A DNA stretch of 64,000 bases, from positions 1 to 64,000 of the forward strand of contig JABURR010000039.1 of NCBI GenBank assembly GCA_014762635.1, written 5' to 3'. A program made the position numbers and the translations under genes. The stretch is from Paracoccaceae bacterium. Lineage in GTDB: Bacteria; Pseudomonadota; Alphaproteobacteria; Rhodobacterales; Rhodobacteraceae. Under the pieces are notes generated by a model. The model did not search any database. It had not been told where the DNA came from and saw only the letters and a program-made list of their open reading frames with translations. Shown here in pieces: positions 7,171 to 14,814 of this stretch (within the stretch, counting starts at the first letter, position 1; the number at the start of each line of letters is the position of its first letter).

Positions 7171-7653
7171 TCAGTTGTGGCGGCGCGGTCCCGGACCTTG
7201 ATGCCGCCCCACACGCGCCTGGGCCTGGGCGAATTCCTCACGCGAGATCGCGCCATCATCGTCCCGGTCGAGACGCGAGAACATGCGATCCAGCCGGTCC
7301 CCAGCCGCAAGTTCCTCGCCACTCAAGACGCCATCTCTGTTGCGGTCGCGGCGCTCAATCATCCGCTCGGCCATTTCGGCCGCCCGGTCCGCGGCCTTTG
7401 CAAGGATGCTGGCTTCGATTTCCGCAGCGGTGATCTCACCGTTGCCATCGGCATCCACCTCGGCGATGCGGTCTCCGGCCAGGGTTTCGGCGCGGGCCTC
7501 GGCCTCCGCCCGGGTGATCAACCCGTCGCCATCCGCATCGAAGGCCGCGAAGTCGAACCCGCCACGGTGGCCTCGCTGATGCTCGCCTTCCTCTGCCTGG
7601 GCGGACACGCCCGCCAGCGACATCGCCAAAAGAAACGGAACAAGTCTTGTCAT
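7171..7653 (-). CDS. Secreted EF-hand calcium-binding protein
   Basis: This 160-residue protein has an N-terminal signal peptide (MTRLVPFLLAMSLAGVSAQA) and four EF-hand loops starting at Asp39 (DADGDGLITRAE), Asp67 (DADGNGEITAAE), Asp103 (DRNRDGVLSGEE) and Asp129 (DRDDDGAISREE). All have Asp/Asn at positions 1, 3 and 5, a Gly at 6 and Glu at 12, so all four should bind calcium in the periplasm. The start follows GGAG. It is 74 bases upstream of the ECF sigma gene on the same strand, suggesting either a common transcript or a target of the sigma factor. It may act as a calcium-responsive input; this is inference. Confidence 0.85.
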   Translation of the reverse strand: MTRLVPFLLAMSLAGVSAQAEEGEHQRGHRGGFDFAAFDADGDGLITRAEAEARAETLAGDRIAEVDADGNGEITAAEIEASILAKAADRAAEMAERMIERRDRNRDGVLSGEELAAGDRLDRMFSRLDRDDDGAISREEFAQAQARVGRHQGPGPRRHN

Positions 7654-7838
7654 AATCAACTCCATTTGCTCGAACGCGCTCGTCATGAGGGCGTCATGAT
7701 CCTCAAACGGAGCAGCCCGGAATTTCCGTCGAAAAAAGTTTCGTGCCTTTGCGACATCCCGACGCAAGAGCCATTCCGGCCCTACACACCGTTCCTGATC
7801 CTGTTATCTTCAGGCATTCCAAAGTCTGGGGCGCGATA

Positions 7839-8228
7839 ATGTACGATTCCGGAGAAGCTCCGGCCGAAAGGCCTTTGCGCCCCGCGCTTTTGCGTGGCTG
7901 GCGCCGGCGCTGCCCGAATTGTGGCGCGGGTCCGATGCTCAAGGGGTATCTCAAGGTTCGCGACGCCTGCCCGGTTTGCGGGGAAGCCCTGCACCACCAC
8001 CGTGCTGACGACGGCCCCGCCTACCTGACGATCCTGTTCGTGGGCCACCTGATGGCACCGGTCATGCATTGGTCCTACGTGACCTTTCGGCCCGAACCAC
8101 TGGTTCTTTTCACCATCATCGCCGTGGGCTGCGTTTCGCTTTCGCTGTTCTTGCTCCCGCGTCTGAAAGGCGCCATGGTGGCGTTTCAGTGGGCCAAGCG
8201 CATGCATGGCTTTGGCGGAACAACCTGA
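7839..8228 (+). CDS. DUF983 membrane protein with zinc-ribbon motif
   Basis: This 129-residue protein has an N-terminal zinc-ribbon-like pair (R-C-P-N-C-G ... C-P-V-C-G-E-A-L, residues about 24-50), the D-D-G-P-A-Y-L-T-I motif that defines DUF983, and two membrane segments (about 62-84 and 88-108). The function is unknown; family members are often near cytochrome oxidase or NUDIX genes in alphaproteobacteria. It is followed eight bases later by a NUDIX gene, so the pair is probably one operon. The start ATG lies after GGGGCG. The 185 bases between it and the EF-hand gene must hold divergent promoters, none of which I can define. Confidence 0.8.
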   Translation: MYDSGEAPAERPLRPALLRGWRRRCPNCGAGPMLKGYLKVRDACPVCGEALHHHRADDGPAYLTILFVGHLMAPVMHWSYVTFRPEPLVLFTIIAVGCVSLSLFLLPRLKGAMVAFQWAKRMHGFGGTT

Positions 8229-8236
8229 AAGGCCTC

Positions 8237-8929
8237 ATGGATCAACCGGTTGACAAGACAGCGATCCGCCACGCGGCGACGGTAATTCTCGTTCGAGATC
8301 CCGAACATTCTCCCAAGGTACTGATGGGCCAACGTGGCGCCTCGGCGGCGTTCATGCCAAACAAGTTCGTCTTCCCGGGCGGTGCCGTGGATGCCGAAGA
8401 CGCCCAGGTTCCGCTGGCCGAGACATTTGCCGACCGATGCGCCGCGCAGCTTGCGCAAAACGCCGACGCGGCGCTTGTACCCGCCCTGGCCGGGGCCGCG
8501 GTGCGCGAACTTTGGGAAGAAACCGGGCTAGTGCTCGGGCAACCCGGCGAATGGCGCGATCCGCCTGCGGGATGGCGCAGTTTTGCACAAACGGGGCATA
8601 TCCCCTCAGCGGGCGGGCTTTCCTTCGTCTTCCGCGCGATCACGCCCCCGGGCCGCCCGCGCCGGTTCGATGCGCGGTTCTTCCTGGCCGATGCGGCGCG
8701 GGTCGTCGGTGATCCCGATGACTTCACCCATGCGACCGACGAGTTGCGGCACCTGCAATGGATCCCGCTGGACGAGGTCCGCGGCTTCGCCCTACCCTTC
8801 ATCACCGAGGTCGTTCTGGCCGAGGTCGAGGCACGACTTCCCGACATGAACCCGCCCGAAACCGTGCCCTTCTTCAAGAATGACGATGAGGAAAGCCTGT
8901 TCCTGCGTCTGGCCGGTCAGGCCCGCTAG
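8237..8929 (+). CDS. NUDIX hydrolase
   Basis: This 230-residue NUDIX-superfamily hydrolase, which cleaves nucleoside diphosphates linked to another moiety, has the catalytic helix A-A-V-R-E-L-W-E-E-T-G-L (about residues 88-100). The glycine portion of the NUDIX box (F-P-G-G-A-V-D) is about 35 residues upstream. This split box with an insertion resembles the CoA-pyrophosphatase/NUDT7-19-like branch. The ATG follows AAAGG. It is downstream of DUF983 with an eight-base gap, and its stop overlaps the convergent EamA gene. The substrate is not predictable. Confidence 0.85.
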   Translation: MDQPVDKTAIRHAATVILVRDPEHSPKVLMGQRGASAAFMPNKFVFPGGAVDAEDAQVPLAETFADRCAAQLAQNADAALVPALAGAAVRELWEETGLVLGQPGEWRDPPAGWRSFAQTGHIPSAGGLSFVFRAITPPGRPRRFDARFFLADAARVVGDPDDFTHATDELRHLQWIPLDEVRGFALPFITEVVLAEVEARLPDMNPPETVPFFKNDDEESLFLRLAGQAR

Positions 8930-9813
8930 GCGCTCAGGATCAGGATCGGCAGGCTGACCATCAAAAGGATGGCTCCGGCCAGTTCGCGGGCCGTCACCCG
9001 CTCGCGGAAGAACAGCACCGAGGCGATAAACCCGAAGACCAGTTCCACTTGGCCAAGCGCACGCACATAGGCCGCGTTCTGCAGGGTGAAGGCGGTGAAC
9101 CACCCCAGCGACCCCAACATGCCCGTCAGCCCCACCGGGGCGGTCGCCTTCCAGCTTTGCGCCACAAGGGTCAACTGCCCCGGTTCACGCACACGCAGCC
9201 ACAGGGTCATCACGATCGTCTGGAGGCTGGTCACCGCGGCCAGGGTAACGGTGGCGCGGGCAACGAAATGCATATCCCCAAGCGTCACCGCCGCGGCACG
9301 GTAGCCGATCGCCGACAGGCCAAACCCGGCCCCGGCCAGAAGCCCCAGCGCCATTGCCTTGTTGAAAAGGCCGCCTCGCAACCCCTTCGGAGGGAGAGAA
9401 AGCAAGACCACGCCAGCCATGCCCAGCAGAATCGCGGCCAGCCCCAAGGGCGCCACGGCCTCCCCCAGGAAGATCATCGAGAAGACCACGACCTGAACCG
9501 TCTCGGTCTTGGTGAAGGCGATCCCAACGCCGAAATTCCGCTCGGAAAACAGGGCGACGGTGCAGAAGGTGCCAAGGATCTGCATCAGCCCCCCGGCCAA
9601 TGCCCAGATCCAGAAGGTCGGCGACATCTCCGGCAACCCCGTGTCCCACGTCAACACGGCGGCCAAGCCAATCGCCAGCGGCGCGGCAAACAGGAACCGG
9701 GAAAAGGTCGCGCCGCCCGTGGACAGGCCTGCCCCCTTGAGGCGCTTTTGCAGCATCAGACGCACGGTCTGTATCGCGGCCGCCGCGAACGTAATGAAGA
9801 CCCACAGTTCCAT
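8926..9813 (-). CDS. EamA/DMT-family transporter
   Basis: This 295-residue inner-membrane protein has ten predicted helices arranged as two five-helix EamA repeats, including F-S-E-R-N-F-G-V-G-I-A-F-T-K-T-E and Q-N-A-A-Y-V-R-A-L-G-Q-V-E-L-V-F at equivalent positions. Members export or import amino acids, sugars or other metabolites; the substrate cannot be read from sequence. The ATG at 9813 is chosen because GAGG lies six bases upstream, unlike the ATG four codons earlier. Three bases of overlap with the convergent NUDIX gene. There is a 72-base gap to the next same-strand gene upstream. Confidence 0.85.
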   Translation of the reverse strand: MELWVFITFAAAAIQTVRLMLQKRLKGAGLSTGGATFSRFLFAAPLAIGLAAVLTWDTGLPEMSPTFWIWALAGGLMQILGTFCTVALFSERNFGVGIAFTKTETVQVVVFSMIFLGEAVAPLGLAAILLGMAGVVLLSLPPKGLRGGLFNKAMALGLLAGAGFGLSAIGYRAAAVTLGDMHFVARATVTLAAVTSLQTIVMTLWLRVREPGQLTLVAQSWKATAPVGLTGMLGSLGWFTAFTLQNAAYVRALGQVELVFGFIASVLFFRERVTARELAGAILLMVSLPILILSA

Positions 9814-9885
9814 GCCAAGCCTCATGGCATGGGTTCCAACTAGTTGCCAGAGAGATCAAGGCCCGGCGGAAAAGGTTGAAATCGC

Positions 9886-10929
9886 CTAGCTTCGCGCCCC
9901 AGAGCCGTTTTCCCGCACCGAGGACCAGAACGCGAGCCCGATCAGCCCTGCCCCTACCAGCCCGGTCAGCACCTCGGGCACATGCACCTGCGACTGCGCC
10001 ATCATGATCAACGACAGGAAAAAGATCGAGTAGAACGCCCCATGCTCCAGGTAACGGAAGTGCGCCAGAGTCTCCCGCTCGACCAGCATGATCGTCATGG
10101 AACGTACATACATCGCGCCCACGCCAAGACCGATTGCGATCAGGAACAGGTTCTTGGTCAGGGCAAAGGCGCCGATCACCCCATCGAACGAGAAACTGGC
10201 ATCCAGCACCTCGAGATAGAGAAAGGCCCCCAGCCCCCCTGCCCGCGCGGTGTCGCGCGCGGCCCGTTCCCGATCCAGAAGCTGCCCGATGACCTCGACC
10301 GCGCTGAAAGTCACCAGGCCGAACATCGCGGAATAGAGGAAGGTCGACCGCTCCTCCCCGCCGAGCGCTGTACCAAAACCCAAAACGAAGACCAGAACGC
10401 AACTGATCTGCATGCCGCGGATCGGCGCAAGGCGGCGCAGGTTGGTCTCCAATGTGGCGATCCAGTCAACCTTCTTGCCGTCGTCGATGAAATAGGTCAG
10501 CGCCACCATCATCAGGAACGCGCCCCCGAAGGCCGAGATCGACAAATGCGCCTCCTCCATGATCCGGGCGTATTCATCGGGCTGCGAGGCGGCCAGAACC
10601 AGCGCCTCCCACGGGCCAATGCGGGCCGCAATCGCCACCACCGCCAGCGGAAAGATGATCCGCATCCCGAAGACGGCAATCAGGATACCCCAGGTCAGAA
10701 ACCGGCGCTGCCAGACCGGCGCCATGGTCTTGAGCTTGTTGGCGTTGACCACCGCGTTGTCGAACGAGAGCGAAATCTCGAGGATCGCCAGAACTGTCCC
10801 CACAAGGCCGAAACTCAGCGCACCGGCCAATGTTCCGGTCGTGGTCCAGCCCAGCCAGAACGCCAGGATCACCCCGATCAGCGTGAAAACAAACGCCCAG
10901 CGGAAATAATGAACTGCCGTCGTGATCAT
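9886..10929 (-). CDS. DUF475 family TerC-like integral membrane protein
   Basis: This 347-residue protein has about nine membrane segments and the hallmark E-I-S-L-S-F-D-N-A-V-V-N-A and V-L-D-A-S-F-S-F-D-G-V-I-G-A-F-A motifs of the TerC/DUF475 group, each with acidic residues inside a helix. TerC-type proteins are linked to manganese or other metal export and tellurite resistance; DUF475 itself is not characterised. The frame is open 97 codons further upstream, but that extension is low-complexity; ATG at 10929 opens directly into the first helix and is preferred. No operon partner. Confidence 0.82.
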   Translation of the reverse strand: MITTAVHYFRWAFVFTLIGVILAFWLGWTTTGTLAGALSFGLVGTVLAILEISLSFDNAVVNANKLKTMAPVWQRRFLTWGILIAVFGMRIIFPLAVVAIAARIGPWEALVLAASQPDEYARIMEEAHLSISAFGGAFLMMVALTYFIDDGKKVDWIATLETNLRRLAPIRGMQISCVLVFVLGFGTALGGEERSTFLYSAMFGLVTFSAVEVIGQLLDRERAARDTARAGGLGAFLYLEVLDASFSFDGVIGAFALTKNLFLIAIGLGVGAMYVRSMTIMLVERETLAHFRYLEHGAFYSIFFLSLIMMAQSQVHVPEVLTGLVGAGLIGLAFWSSVRENGSGARS

Positions 10930-11323
10930 CGGCTCGTTAGCCCTTCCGCCTTTCCGCCCGCGACTCGGATACCCGCCCCGTCGGCTGTTCTCAAGGGCCG
11001 CCGGTGTCACAGCCCGGGAAGATACCTTCCATTCAGATCCACTATGGCGCGGTTGATCCGCGCCGCCGCGAGCCGAAGCTCCTGATCCGCGCGGTGCAGG
11101 AAGACTCGGCACATCAAGTGTCACCAAACGGCCCGGCAGGAATTCCTCCATCACCGTGTGCTGGGAAATCCGCCAACAAGGCGCGCCTTCGGCAGCCCAA
11201 TCGGCTGTTCCGCACGGCAAAAGGACCTCTGGACGCCGACGCCCTTTCGACGATATGCGAGGAGGACATCAGGGCCAGCCGGGTTTTCCAGGGTGGGCTC
11301 AACGTTGACAGGAGACCCCAGCC
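10930..11323. other. 394-bp gene-poor interval
   Basis: This is the only gap over 300 bases. It carries the promoter region of the leftward DUF475 gene and the rightward rpe gene. A leftward 35-codon ORF (11007-11114, M-C-R-V-F-L-H-R-A-D-Q-E-L-R-L...) looks protein-like, and a segment reading H-T-V-M-E-E-F-L-P-G-R-L in a neighbouring frame lies just upstream of it. This would fit a small gene broken by a frameshift, but the evidence is weak. No tRNA or repeat is seen. Confidence 0.4.
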
Positions 11324-12022
11324 ATGAGCTTCGACCGTTCCATCAAGATCGCCCCCTCGATCCTTTCCGCGGATTTTGCCAATTTCGGCCAGGAATGCGA
11401 GGCCATCGAGGCACAGGGCTGTGACTGGGTCCACGTGGATGTCATGGACGGGCATTTCGTGCCGAACATCACCTTCGGGCCCCAGACCTGCAAGGCGATC
11501 CGCCCCCATATCAAGACCGTGATGGACGTTCACCTGATGATCGCGCCGGTCGATCCCTATATCGAGGCCTTCGCTCAGGCAGGCGCTGACGTGATTACCG
11601 CCCACGTGGAGGCCGGACCACATATTCATCGCACCCTGCAAGCCATCCGCGGCGCGGGCGCCAAGGCCGGGGTGGCGCTGAACCCCGGCACCCCGGCCGA
11701 GTCGGTGGACTACCTGCTCGACATGGTTGACCTCATCTGCGTGATGACCGTGAACCCCGGTTTCGGCGGGCAGAAATTCATTCACAGCCAGGTCGAGAAA
11801 GTGCGCAAGCTGCGCTCCATGATCGGTGACCGCCCCATCCATATCGAGATTGACGGCGGCGTCGATCCCACCACCGCGCCCCTGGTGGCCGAGGCCGGGG
11901 CCGATGTGCTCGTCGCCGGATCGGCCGTCTTCCGGGGCGGTTCGGTTGGAAACCCAGCCCCCTATGGCGAGAACATCCGCGCCATCCGCGCGGCGGCCGA
12001 GGGTGCGCGCAAGGCAGCATGA
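11324..12022 (+). CDS. rpe: Ribulose-phosphate 3-epimerase
   Basis: This 232-residue TIM-barrel enzyme interconverts ribulose 5-phosphate and xylulose 5-phosphate in the pentose phosphate and Calvin pathways. Catalytic and metal residues are visible: I-A-P-S-I-L-S-A-D-F near the start, H-V-D-V-M-D-G-H-F-V-P-N-I-T-F-G (metal His and Asp), V-H-L-M-I, M-T-V-N-P-G-F-G-G-Q and the phosphate-binding E-I-D-G-G-V loop with V-A-G-S-A-V-F. Length is standard. The ATG follows GGAG. It is a monocistronic-looking gene; 68 bases separate it from the next gene, which has its own operator. Confidence 0.97.
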   Translation: MSFDRSIKIAPSILSADFANFGQECEAIEAQGCDWVHVDVMDGHFVPNITFGPQTCKAIRPHIKTVMDVHLMIAPVDPYIEAFAQAGADVITAHVEAGPHIHRTLQAIRGAGAKAGVALNPGTPAESVDYLLDMVDLICVMTVNPGFGGQKFIHSQVEKVRKLRSMIGDRPIHIEIDGGVDPTTAPLVAEAGADVLVAGSAVFRGGSVGNPAPYGENIRAIRAAAEGARKAA

Positions 12023-12056
12023 ACGCATTTTCTTGCATATTCCGCGCCGCTCCGTC

Positions 12057-12076
12057 ACATTCGCGCAAACGAATGT
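12057..12076. promoter_or_regulatory. Inverted repeat with ATTC-N8-GAAT core (SqrR/BigR-type operator candidate)
   Basis: ACATTCG-N6-CGAATGT forms a perfect seven-base inverted repeat ending 14 bases before the start of the TAT-exported metallo-hydrolase. Its core is ATTC-N8-GAAT, the arrangement reported for persulfide-responsive ArsR-family repressors SqrR/BigR. A TTGCAT box lies at 12033, so the repeat would cover the -10 and start region. The repressor gene is not in this window. Confidence 0.5.
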
Positions 12077-12090
12077 AATGGAGAGCGCCC

Positions 12091-13008
12091 ATGTTCCTGA
12101 CTCGTAGACAACTGTTACAAACCTCGGCCGCGGCGACGCTTGGCGGGCTTGCCCCGATGCGGAGCTGGTCGTCGACGGAACTCACCGACGGCAACATTAC
12201 CGTCCAGACCCTCAGCGACGGGAAACTGACCCTTCCTGCCAGCTTCCTGCTGGACGGGCTTCCGATGGACGAGGTTCAGCCGATCCTCGACAAATACGGG
12301 TTCACGGGCGACCAGTACACGCCGGACTGCAACATCACGCTGGTGCGCGACGGCACCAACACGATCCTGTTCGACGTCGGCTCCGGCCCCGACTTCATGT
12401 CCTCGGCCGGCAAGCTTGGCGAGGCGATGGACGCGATCGGCCTCGATCCGATGGATGTGACCCACGTGGTCTTTACTCATGCCCACCCCGATCACCTCTG
12501 GGGCCTTCTCGATGATTTCGGCGACCCGCTCTTTGCCGAGGCGACCTACATGATTGGTCGCGCCGAGTGGGATTACTGGATGAACCCCGAAACCGTGAAC
12601 ACCATAGGGACGTCCCGCCAGGTCTTCGCCGTCGGCGCGCTGAACCGTCTGCAGACCATCGAGGACAATGTCGTGCTGTTCGACGATGGCGAAGAGATCA
12701 TTCCCGGCGTCGCGGCACGCGGCACCTTTGGTCATACGCCGGGCCACATGTCCTTCGACGTGGCCATGAGCGAAGGCGGCCTGATGATCGTCGGCGATGC
12801 CATCGCCAACTACCACATCGCATTCGAACGTCCCGATATCCTGTCCAACTCGGACCAGGACCCCGAGATGGGCGCCGCCGCGCGAACGTCCCTGCTTGAC
12901 CAGATCGCGTCGGAGAAAAAGCGCCTGATCGGCTTCCACCTGCCCTACCCAGGCATCGGGCGGGCCGAACGCAAGGACGGGGGCTTCGTCTTCGTCCCCG
13001 AAACCTGA
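12091..13008 (+). CDS. TAT-exported metallo-beta-lactamase-fold hydrolase
   Basis: This 305-residue protein has a twin-arginine signal (T-R-R-Q-L-L-Q-T-S-A-A-A, residues 5-16) and a metallo-beta-lactamase fold. The dinuclear metal motif is T-H-A-H-P-D-H (about residue 130), with later ligands in G-H-T-P-G-H and V-G-D-A. It should fold with metal in the cytoplasm and be exported to the periplasm. The substrate is unknown; related enzymes hydrolyse lactones, phosphotriesters or act near sulfur oxidation genes. A thioredoxin-like gene follows 24 bases later. The ATTC-N8-GAAT palindrome upstream suggests persulfide-linked control. The start has a GGAGAG ribosome site. Confidence 0.85.
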   Translation: MFLTRRQLLQTSAAATLGGLAPMRSWSSTELTDGNITVQTLSDGKLTLPASFLLDGLPMDEVQPILDKYGFTGDQYTPDCNITLVRDGTNTILFDVGSGPDFMSSAGKLGEAMDAIGLDPMDVTHVVFTHAHPDHLWGLLDDFGDPLFAEATYMIGRAEWDYWMNPETVNTIGTSRQVFAVGALNRLQTIEDNVVLFDDGEEIIPGVAARGTFGHTPGHMSFDVAMSEGGLMIVGDAIANYHIAFERPDILSNSDQDPEMGAAARTSLLDQIASEKKRLIGFHLPYPGIGRAERKDGGFVFVPET

Positions 13009-13032
13009 CTGGCACCAGAGGAGCCATAATCC

Positions 13033-13587
13033 ATGCCCGTATCTCCCCCAGTCTGTGACTTCGGTTGGAAGGCCGTGGATTTCATCCTCCCCTCGACAGA
13101 GGGTCCCTGCCTGGGCCTGGAAGATATCAGGGGGCCGAAAGGCACCCTGATCATGTTCATCTGCAATCACTGCCCCTATGTCCTGGCCGTATTGGACCGG
13201 ATCATCCGGGATGCGCGCGATCTGCAGGACCTCGGGATCGGCATCGCCGCGATCTCCTCGAACGACGCGAACAGCTACCCGGCGGACGGCTTCGAGAAGA
13301 TGAAGGAAATGGCCGAGGCTCGGACCTTTCCGTTCCCCTATCTCTATGATGAAAGCCAGGCGGTGGCGCGGACCTACGGCGCGGCCTGCACCCCGGATTT
13401 CTTCGGCTTCGACGCGGATCTTGGCCTGCAATACCGCGGCAGGCTTGATGCCTCACGCAAGCAATCCGGCCCGGCCGACCTTCGCCGTGACCTCTACGAG
13501 GCAATGCGCCAGGTCGCCCTGACAGGAAAGGGCCCCGAGGAGCAGATCCCCTCGATGGGCTGTTCGATCAAGTGGAAAGCTGCATGA
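13033..13587 (+). CDS. Thioredoxin-fold (AhpC/TSA-like) protein with CNHC motif
   Basis: This 184-residue protein has a thioredoxin/peroxiredoxin-like fold: a strand then M-F-I-C-N-H-C-P-Y-V, where the C-N-H-C pair and cis-proline region (A-A-C-T-P-D-F-F-G-F) occupy the usual redox positions. There is no signal peptide, so it is cytoplasmic unless exported by other means. Family members occur widely as uncharacterised thioredoxin-domain redoxins. GAGGAG precedes the ATG. It sits between the TAT metallo-hydrolase and gph, whose start overlaps its stop by ATGA, so the three are probably one transcript. Partner proteins are unknown. Confidence 0.82.
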   Translation: MPVSPPVCDFGWKAVDFILPSTEGPCLGLEDIRGPKGTLIMFICNHCPYVLAVLDRIIRDARDLQDLGIGIAAISSNDANSYPADGFEKMKEMAEARTFPFPYLYDESQAVARTYGAACTPDFFGFDADLGLQYRGRLDASRKQSGPADLRRDLYEAMRQVALTGKGPEEQIPSMGCSIKWKAA

Positions 13588-14249
13588 GCGCAATTGTCTT
13601 CGACCTCGACGGAACCCTGATCGACAGCGCGCCCGATATCCACGCCTCGGCCAACGGCGTTCTTGCCGATGAAGGATTGGGCGAGATCACCCTACAGCAG
13701 GCGCGCAGCTTCATCGGCCATGGCGCGGGCATCTTCGTCAGCAGGTTGATGGCGGCCGTCGGACTAGGCGAAGACACCGAGACCCATGACCGGATGCTTG
13801 GGAACTTCCTCGAAAGATACGAGACCGAGCCGAAACTGACGCGGCTCTATCCGAACGTGGCCGAGACCCTGCATGGGCTGAAAGATCAAGGCTTTACGCT
13901 TGGACTTTGCACCAACAAGCCCCTGTCGCCGACCAAGGTCGTGCTGCGCCATTTCGACCTTCTCCCGCTCTTCGACGTGGTGATCGGGGGCGACAGCCTG
14001 CCGGTGCGCAAGCCCGACCCCGCGCCGCTGAACACGGTCTTTCTCCAGATCGGGCAACGCGGCCTTTTCGTAGGCGACAGCGAGGTCGATGCCGAAACCG
14101 CGCAGCGCGCGGCGGTCCCCTTCGCGCTCTACACCGAGGGCTATCGAAAGACCCCTGTCAGCGAACTCTACCACAGCCGCAGCTTCCAGGACTTCGCAGA
14201 CCTGCCCGCGATCGCCGAAACGCTCCTGAACCGCGCCGCCGCCGAGTGA
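13584..14249 (+). CDS. gph: Phosphoglycolate phosphatase (HAD family)
   Basis: This 221-residue HAD phosphatase has F-D-L-D-G-T-L-I-D-S-A-P-D-I at the N-terminus (nucleophile Asp), the C-T-N-K-P motif-II threonine region (L-G-L-C-T-N-K-P-L-S), the conserved lysine in R-K-P-D-P-A-P-L, and the metal-binding G-D-S-E-V-D-A-E-T. It matches Gph, which removes phosphoglycolate formed by Rubisco oxygenation or DNA repair. The start overlaps the thioredoxin-like gene by four bases. A second, more divergent HAD phosphatase lies at 2654-3346, so substrate sharing is possible; the Gph label is likely but not certain. Confidence 0.8.
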   Translation: MSAIVFDLDGTLIDSAPDIHASANGVLADEGLGEITLQQARSFIGHGAGIFVSRLMAAVGLGEDTETHDRMLGNFLERYETEPKLTRLYPNVAETLHGLKDQGFTLGLCTNKPLSPTKVVLRHFDLLPLFDVVIGGDSLPVRKPDPAPLNTVFLQIGQRGLFVGDSEVDAETAQRAAVPFALYTEGYRKTPVSELYHSRSFQDFADLPAIAETLLNRAAAE

Positions 14250-14319
14250 CGCTACGCGCGCAGATCTTCGACCGAGCGCGACATTTGCCATGATAGCCCA
14301 ACCCGTAGGCTGAGCCGTG

Positions 14320-14733
14320 CTAGCTCGCGAACACCTGATCCATGCGGGCGAACCCCTTGATCTCGATCGGGTTTCCGGCCGGATCGCGGAAGAACATGGT
14401 CCACTGCTCGCCCGGCTGCCCCTCGAACCGCACCGTGGGCGGGATCACGAAATCGATCCCGGCAGCGGTCAGACGATCCGCCAGCGGCCGCCAGTCGTCC
14501 AGACCCAGCACCAGCCCCAGATGTGGCATGGGCACCATGTGATCGCCGACCTTGCCGGTATCGGTGGTCTGAAACGGCGTCCCAAGATGCAAACTGATCT
14601 GGTGCCCGAAGAAATCGAAATCCACCCAGGTCTCGGTCGAGCGCCCCTCGGCGCAGCCCATGACGCCACCGTAGAACGCCCGCGCCTCGTCAAGGTCGGT
14701 CACGTGATAGGCAAGATGAAACGGCGTGGGCAT
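14320..14733 (-). CDS. VOC-family (glyoxalase/dioxygenase fold) protein
   Basis: This 137-residue single-copy vicinal-oxygen-chelate protein has the N-terminal P-F-H-L-A-Y-H-V-T-D-L-D-E-A-R-A-F-Y-G motif (metal His9), the middle H-L-G-L-V-L segment and the C-terminal F-F-R-D-P-A-G-N-P-I-E-I-K (metal Glu) characteristic of glyoxalase/bleomycin-resistance folds. The substrate is unknown. It is divergent from metY, with the TGATTG-N9-CAATCA dyad between them, so the two genes may share a regulator. It has no partner on its own strand. Confidence 0.85.
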   Translation of the reverse strand: MPTPFHLAYHVTDLDEARAFYGGVMGCAEGRSTETWVDFDFFGHQISLHLGTPFQTTDTGKVGDHMVPMPHLGLVLGLDDWRPLADRLTAAGIDFVIPPTVRFEGQPGEQWTMFFRDPAGNPIEIKGFARMDQVFAS

Positions 14734-14749
14734 GGCAAACCTCGGGATT

Positions 14750-14770
14750 TGATTGTTGCGAGTTCAATCA
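14750..14770. promoter_or_regulatory. TGATTG-N9-CAATCA dyad between metY and a VOC gene
   Basis: A perfect six-base inverted repeat spaced by nine bases lies in the 81-base gap between the divergent VOC and metY genes, 44 bases before the metY start. Its size and position fit an operator for a dimeric regulator of sulfur-amino-acid genes. I do not see the conserved core of a SAM-II or SAH riboswitch here. Regulator identity is unknown. Confidence 0.45.
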
Positions 14771-14814
14771 TCGCCTACACCTGATCCAAAATCATTTGAA
14801 GGGAGGATACGACA

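Noticed and set aside
14734-14814. SAM-II, SAM/SAH or SAH riboswitch before metY
   Set aside because: Some short complementarities exist, but I could not match the conserved cores. The dyad is kept as a protein operator candidate only.
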